Positions 41,681 through 43,784 of a DNA stretch of 43,784 bases are shown here, piece after piece (positions within the stretch are counted from its first letter, which is position 1; each line of letters starts with the position of its first letter). The translations under genes were made by a program, and so were the position numbers. Source of the DNA: Gammaproteobacteria bacterium (GTDB lineage Bacteria; Pseudomonadota; Gammaproteobacteria; SZUA-229); the NCBI GenBank assembly GCA_030595325.1, contig JAUVDN010000007.1:1-43784 (forward strand), in the 5' to 3' direction. The notes beneath the pieces were generated by a model. The model was given only the letters and a program-made list of their open reading frames with translations. It was not told the origin of the DNA and did not search any database.

Positions 41681-42061
41681 TTAATTTAACCTCTGCAGAC
41701 CACTGACGAAACCAGTGATGTAGGACAGCATCCACACCGACCACACAAATAGGCTAAAGCGATGGAACTGACTCATGCCGGCTTTTCTGTCGCCAGCATA
41801 TACCACGACCGCCCAGATGAAATGCAATGCCATCAGAAACAACGAAGTGAAACCGAATATCGCGTGAGGCGTATACACTATAGCGCCGACAAACTCGATT
41901 GTCAGCCAGGTAGCCGCTACATCGGCAACAACACCGAGGCCAAACACGACCAGGTGCCAGGTCTTCAAGTGACGCTGTAACCTCTCGCTCCAGACGCTGG
42001 TGGTATACAACACCAACGCAACAGTGAAGAGGATGACCGCGTAGAGTAACAATGGTGGCAT
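41681..42061 (-). CDS. HsmA-like four-helix membrane protein (TIGR03987-type)
   Basis: About 126 residues with four membrane helices. LLYAVILFTVALVLYTTSVW followed by SERLQRHLKTWHLVVFGLGV is the family pattern. ATG 42061 is preferred to TTG 42064. Function unknown. It lies between the monooxygenase and the ArsR gene on the same strand. Confidence 0.78.
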   Translation of the reverse strand: MPPLLLYAVILFTVALVLYTTSVWSERLQRHLKTWHLVVFGLGVVADVAATWLTIEFVGAIVYTPHAIFGFTSLFLMALHFIWAVVVYAGDRKAGMSQFHRFSLFVWSVWMLSYITGFVSGLQRLN

Positions 42062-42148
42062 CAACCGTTCCCTCTTATTTTATTCAGCCCAGCTCTCAAC
42101 AACCCAGCGCTTAACAACTTAGTCCTCAGCAGCCTCGCCTTCAATAAA

Positions 42149-42478
42149 CTAGTCCTCAAGATTGGTATGACACAGCACTGAGCGCATGTTGGCAACCAGC
42201 GCTAACAATTGATCATTGCTAATACTGTAATACACCTTGTTGGCCTCTTTACGAGACTTGATGATGTTTTTATTCTTTAGCAAATCTAGATGCTGGGAGG
42301 TATTACTTTGCGATGTGCCTATCTTTTCCATGATATCGCTCACTGAAAGTTCTTCACTACCTAGAGCACAAATAATCTTCCAGCGTAGCGGGTTGGCCAT
42401 AGCCTTCAGTGCGTTCGCCGTGAGAGTAGTTTCTTCTTCTGACTGCGCCTCTGGTGAAGCAGGTTGATCTTTACTCAT
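42149..42478 (-). CDS. ArsR-family transcriptional regulator
   Basis: 109 residues with winged-helix DNA-binding domain: ALKAMANPLRWKIICALGSE, SVSDIMEKIGTSQSNTSQHL and YYSISNDQLLALV. No CxC metal-binding motif in the recognition helix region; a single Cys (VLCHTN) lies near the end, so the signal may be redox or sulfur rather than metal. Its ATG overlaps the stop of the REC-PAS gene (ATGA), so it is cotranslated with signalling genes. Confidence 0.88.
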   Translation of the reverse strand: MSKDQPASPEAQSEEETTLTANALKAMANPLRWKIICALGSEELSVSDIMEKIGTSQSNTSQHLDLLKNKNIIKSRKEANKVYYSISNDQLLALVANMRSVLCHTNLED

Positions 42479-43368
42479 ACAGAATCTCCAATATCAATAT
42501 CAGACCCAGACAGGTCATCGTCATTATCTATTTTTACATAACCGGTCATATTTTTCGCGATACAAATTATATCCGTGACCGCTCCTGCCTCACCAACCAT
42601 CGCGGTGCGTGAGAACAGAATTGGCACAAGGGAACCGCTCTTGGTAATAAATCGTGCTTCGACATCCCTGACAACGCCAGTACGAATCATCATATCTAAC
42701 CAGGTTCCCATGAAGGCATCGGCCTGCTCGTCCTCGGCTTCTTCAAAGACATCACCGATGCCCAGGCCAACCAGCTCAGCTTCCTCGTAACCCAGCATTT
42801 TCTGCGCTGCAGGATTGGTAGACTTAATCTGTCCTTCAGGTGAGAGTACCAGCAGCGCCTCACCCATGGTATTCAATAACCGCTCCTGATATTGCCTGAT
42901 CTGTTCCAGCTCAGCCGTGCGCACAGCTACTTTCTCTTCCAACAGCACGTTCATTGCGCGCTCTTTTTCAATCAGGCGGAAATATGCGGTCAGTTTGTTC
43001 AGCAGTAGATTGTCGTCGATGGGCTTCAACAGGTAATCGGCAGCACCCACATCGTACCCCTTCTGCTGAAACTCGTCTGTCTTGTAGGCAGCGGTGAGAA
43101 ATATCACCGGAATATCGCGTGTCTTCTTGCGCACCTTGAGCATGGAAGCGGTTTGAAAACCGTCCATCTCTGGCATCTGCACATCAAGGATAATCAGATC
43201 GACATCATTCTCGGTGAGCGCAAGGTTGACCGCCTTCTCCCCGCCATCGGCCTCGATGACGTGTACGTCAGTATATTTCTCGATCAGACTACGCAGGGTA
43301 AATAGGTTGTTTGGATTGTCGTCGACAATCAACACCTTGAACCCGGCGTAACGTTTTTGTTCTGTCAT
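42475..43368 (-). CDS. Response regulator with PAS domain
   Basis: 297 residues. Receiver (1-125): VLIVDDNPNN, phospho-Asp in LIILDVQMPEMDGF, KPID. A coiled linker (KERAMNVLLEEKVAVRTAEL) leads to a PAS domain (about 165-280) with LNTMGEALLVLSPEGQIKST and KMLGYEEAEL. No output domain follows, so it probably acts by interaction. It overlaps both neighbours by four bases, giving a tight operon. Confidence 0.9.
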   Translation of the reverse strand: MTEQKRYAGFKVLIVDDNPNNLFTLRSLIEKYTDVHVIEADGGEKAVNLALTENDVDLIILDVQMPEMDGFQTASMLKVRKKTRDIPVIFLTAAYKTDEFQQKGYDVGAADYLLKPIDDNLLLNKLTAYFRLIEKERAMNVLLEEKVAVRTAELEQIRQYQERLLNTMGEALLVLSPEGQIKSTNPAAQKMLGYEEAELVGLGIGDVFEEAEDEQADAFMGTWLDMMIRTGVVRDVEARFITKSGSLVPILFSRTAMVGEAGAVTDIICIAKNMTGYVKIDNDDDLSGSDIDIGDSV

Positions 43369-43784
43369 GATTTATTTGTATCCGTATTTCCTATTTCATC
43401 ACTTAAGGCCTTGTTTAAAACCTTGTTTAAAAGCTTACTGAGCACGTTGTGCAGCGCATGGACATCGACCGGCTTCACCAGGTAATCACCGACACCAAGC
43501 GCAAGCCAACGCTCTCGATCATCAATGCCCGCTTTGGCAGAAAGACCAATGCAGGGCAGTGCGGCAAACTGAGACTGCTCACGAATAGCGCCAGCCAATG
43601 CCAAACCGTCCATCCCGGGCATCATAACATCGAGCAAGGCTACTGCTATGCCGGATTCCTCTGCCAGTGTTTCTAGCGCTTCTTTAGCATCACCCGCGGC
43701 GAGTACATCCAGCCCCCATCCCTCAAGCACCGGCGTTAAGGCCAGCAGATTGCGCATATCATCATCCACCAACAGAATCCGTGC
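43365..43784 (-). CDS. C-terminal receiver domain of a larger protein, cut by window edge
   Basis: The frame is open to the end of the window and begins there with ARILLVDDDMRN, so the visible part is the receiver domain at the C-terminus of a longer protein, most likely a hybrid sensor histidine kinase. Phospho-Asp in VALLDVMMPGMDG, then LSAKAG and KPVD. The short LNKVLNKAL repeat near the end is a local duplication. It overlaps the REC-PAS gene by four bases. Confidence 0.88.
   Translation of the reverse strand, partial: ARILLVDDDMRNLLALTPVLEGWGLDVLAAGDAKEALETLAEESGIAVALLDVMMPGMDGLALAGAIREQSQFAALPCIGLSAKAGIDDRERWLALGVGDYLVKPVDVHALHNVLSKLLNKVLNKALSDEIGNTDTNKS

Noticed and set aside
43385-43440. 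Duplicated CCTTGTTTAAAA as a recombination site
   Set aside because: It is in frame within the receiver gene and encodes the LNKVLNKAL repeat, so simple local duplication is enough.

Overview
The window looks like a chromosomal piece of a moderately AT-rich, Gram-negative gammaproteobacterium that probably handles reduced sulfur compounds. The evidence is exported rhodanese-like proteins (four intact, one broken), two exported DsrE-family proteins, an SQR-like flavoprotein, lipoproteins with lipoboxes, TrmH, Bcp, an A-type Fe-S carrier, SelO, a c-type haem lipoprotein and a membrane cytochrome b. No rRNA, tRNA, CRISPR array or transposase gene was seen. The genus cannot be fixed from the sequence alone.

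Layout. 0.3-6 kb: HAMP-PAS membrane sensor, rhodanese, response regulator with a degenerate GGDEF domain, and SelO. 6-16 kb: rhodanese plus SQR-like flavoprotein, Bcp, a membrane protein, a methyltransferase-lipoprotein pair, TrmH, DUF2007 protein, Cys-rich repeat protein, third rhodanese and a Tat-exported multicopper oxidase. 16-26 kb: beta-hydroxyacid dehydrogenase, an 808-residue HPt-REC-REC-GGDEF-EAL-like scaffold, a gene-poor stretch (19.6-21.1 kb), small exported proteins, an SCP2 protein, a rhodanese pseudogene, YtoQ, and a FIST-GGDEF-EAL protein. 26-34 kb: many small lipoproteins and membrane proteins, a YceI remnant, cytochromes, cold-shock protein, SpoU-type methylase and A-type carrier. 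34-40 kb: MYG1, fifth rhodanese, hydrolase, spermidine-synthase-like protein, a RelE-like toxin beside a SUKH-like gene, and two DsrE proteins. 40-43.8 kb: a visibly more GC-rich block with a zinc-finger/FAD monooxygenase fusion, an HsmA-like membrane protein and an overlapping ArsR/REC-PAS/REC operon that runs off the right edge.

How genes may work together: the rhodaneses, DsrE proteins and SQR-like protein point to sulfane-sulfur handling, mostly in the periplasm. The b- and c-type cytochromes and the multicopper oxidase suggest envelope redox chemistry. Several two-component and c-di-GMP-like proteins, some with ruined catalytic motifs, suggest signalling.

The most unusual content is non-coding. 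Terminator-like palindromes with similar arms (A-run, GGGG, variable core, GAGGGATTATT loop; right arm ending CCCCTTTTAATT) recur between genes. Two long elements (30.3 and 32.6 kb) carry such a right arm around an array of short hairpins with GGA in the loops, the signature of CsrA/RsmA-binding RNAs. Another palindrome was split by a 155-bp miniature transposon with an 11-bp target duplication, and lone arms abut a truncated yceI and an orphan PEP-CTERM tail.
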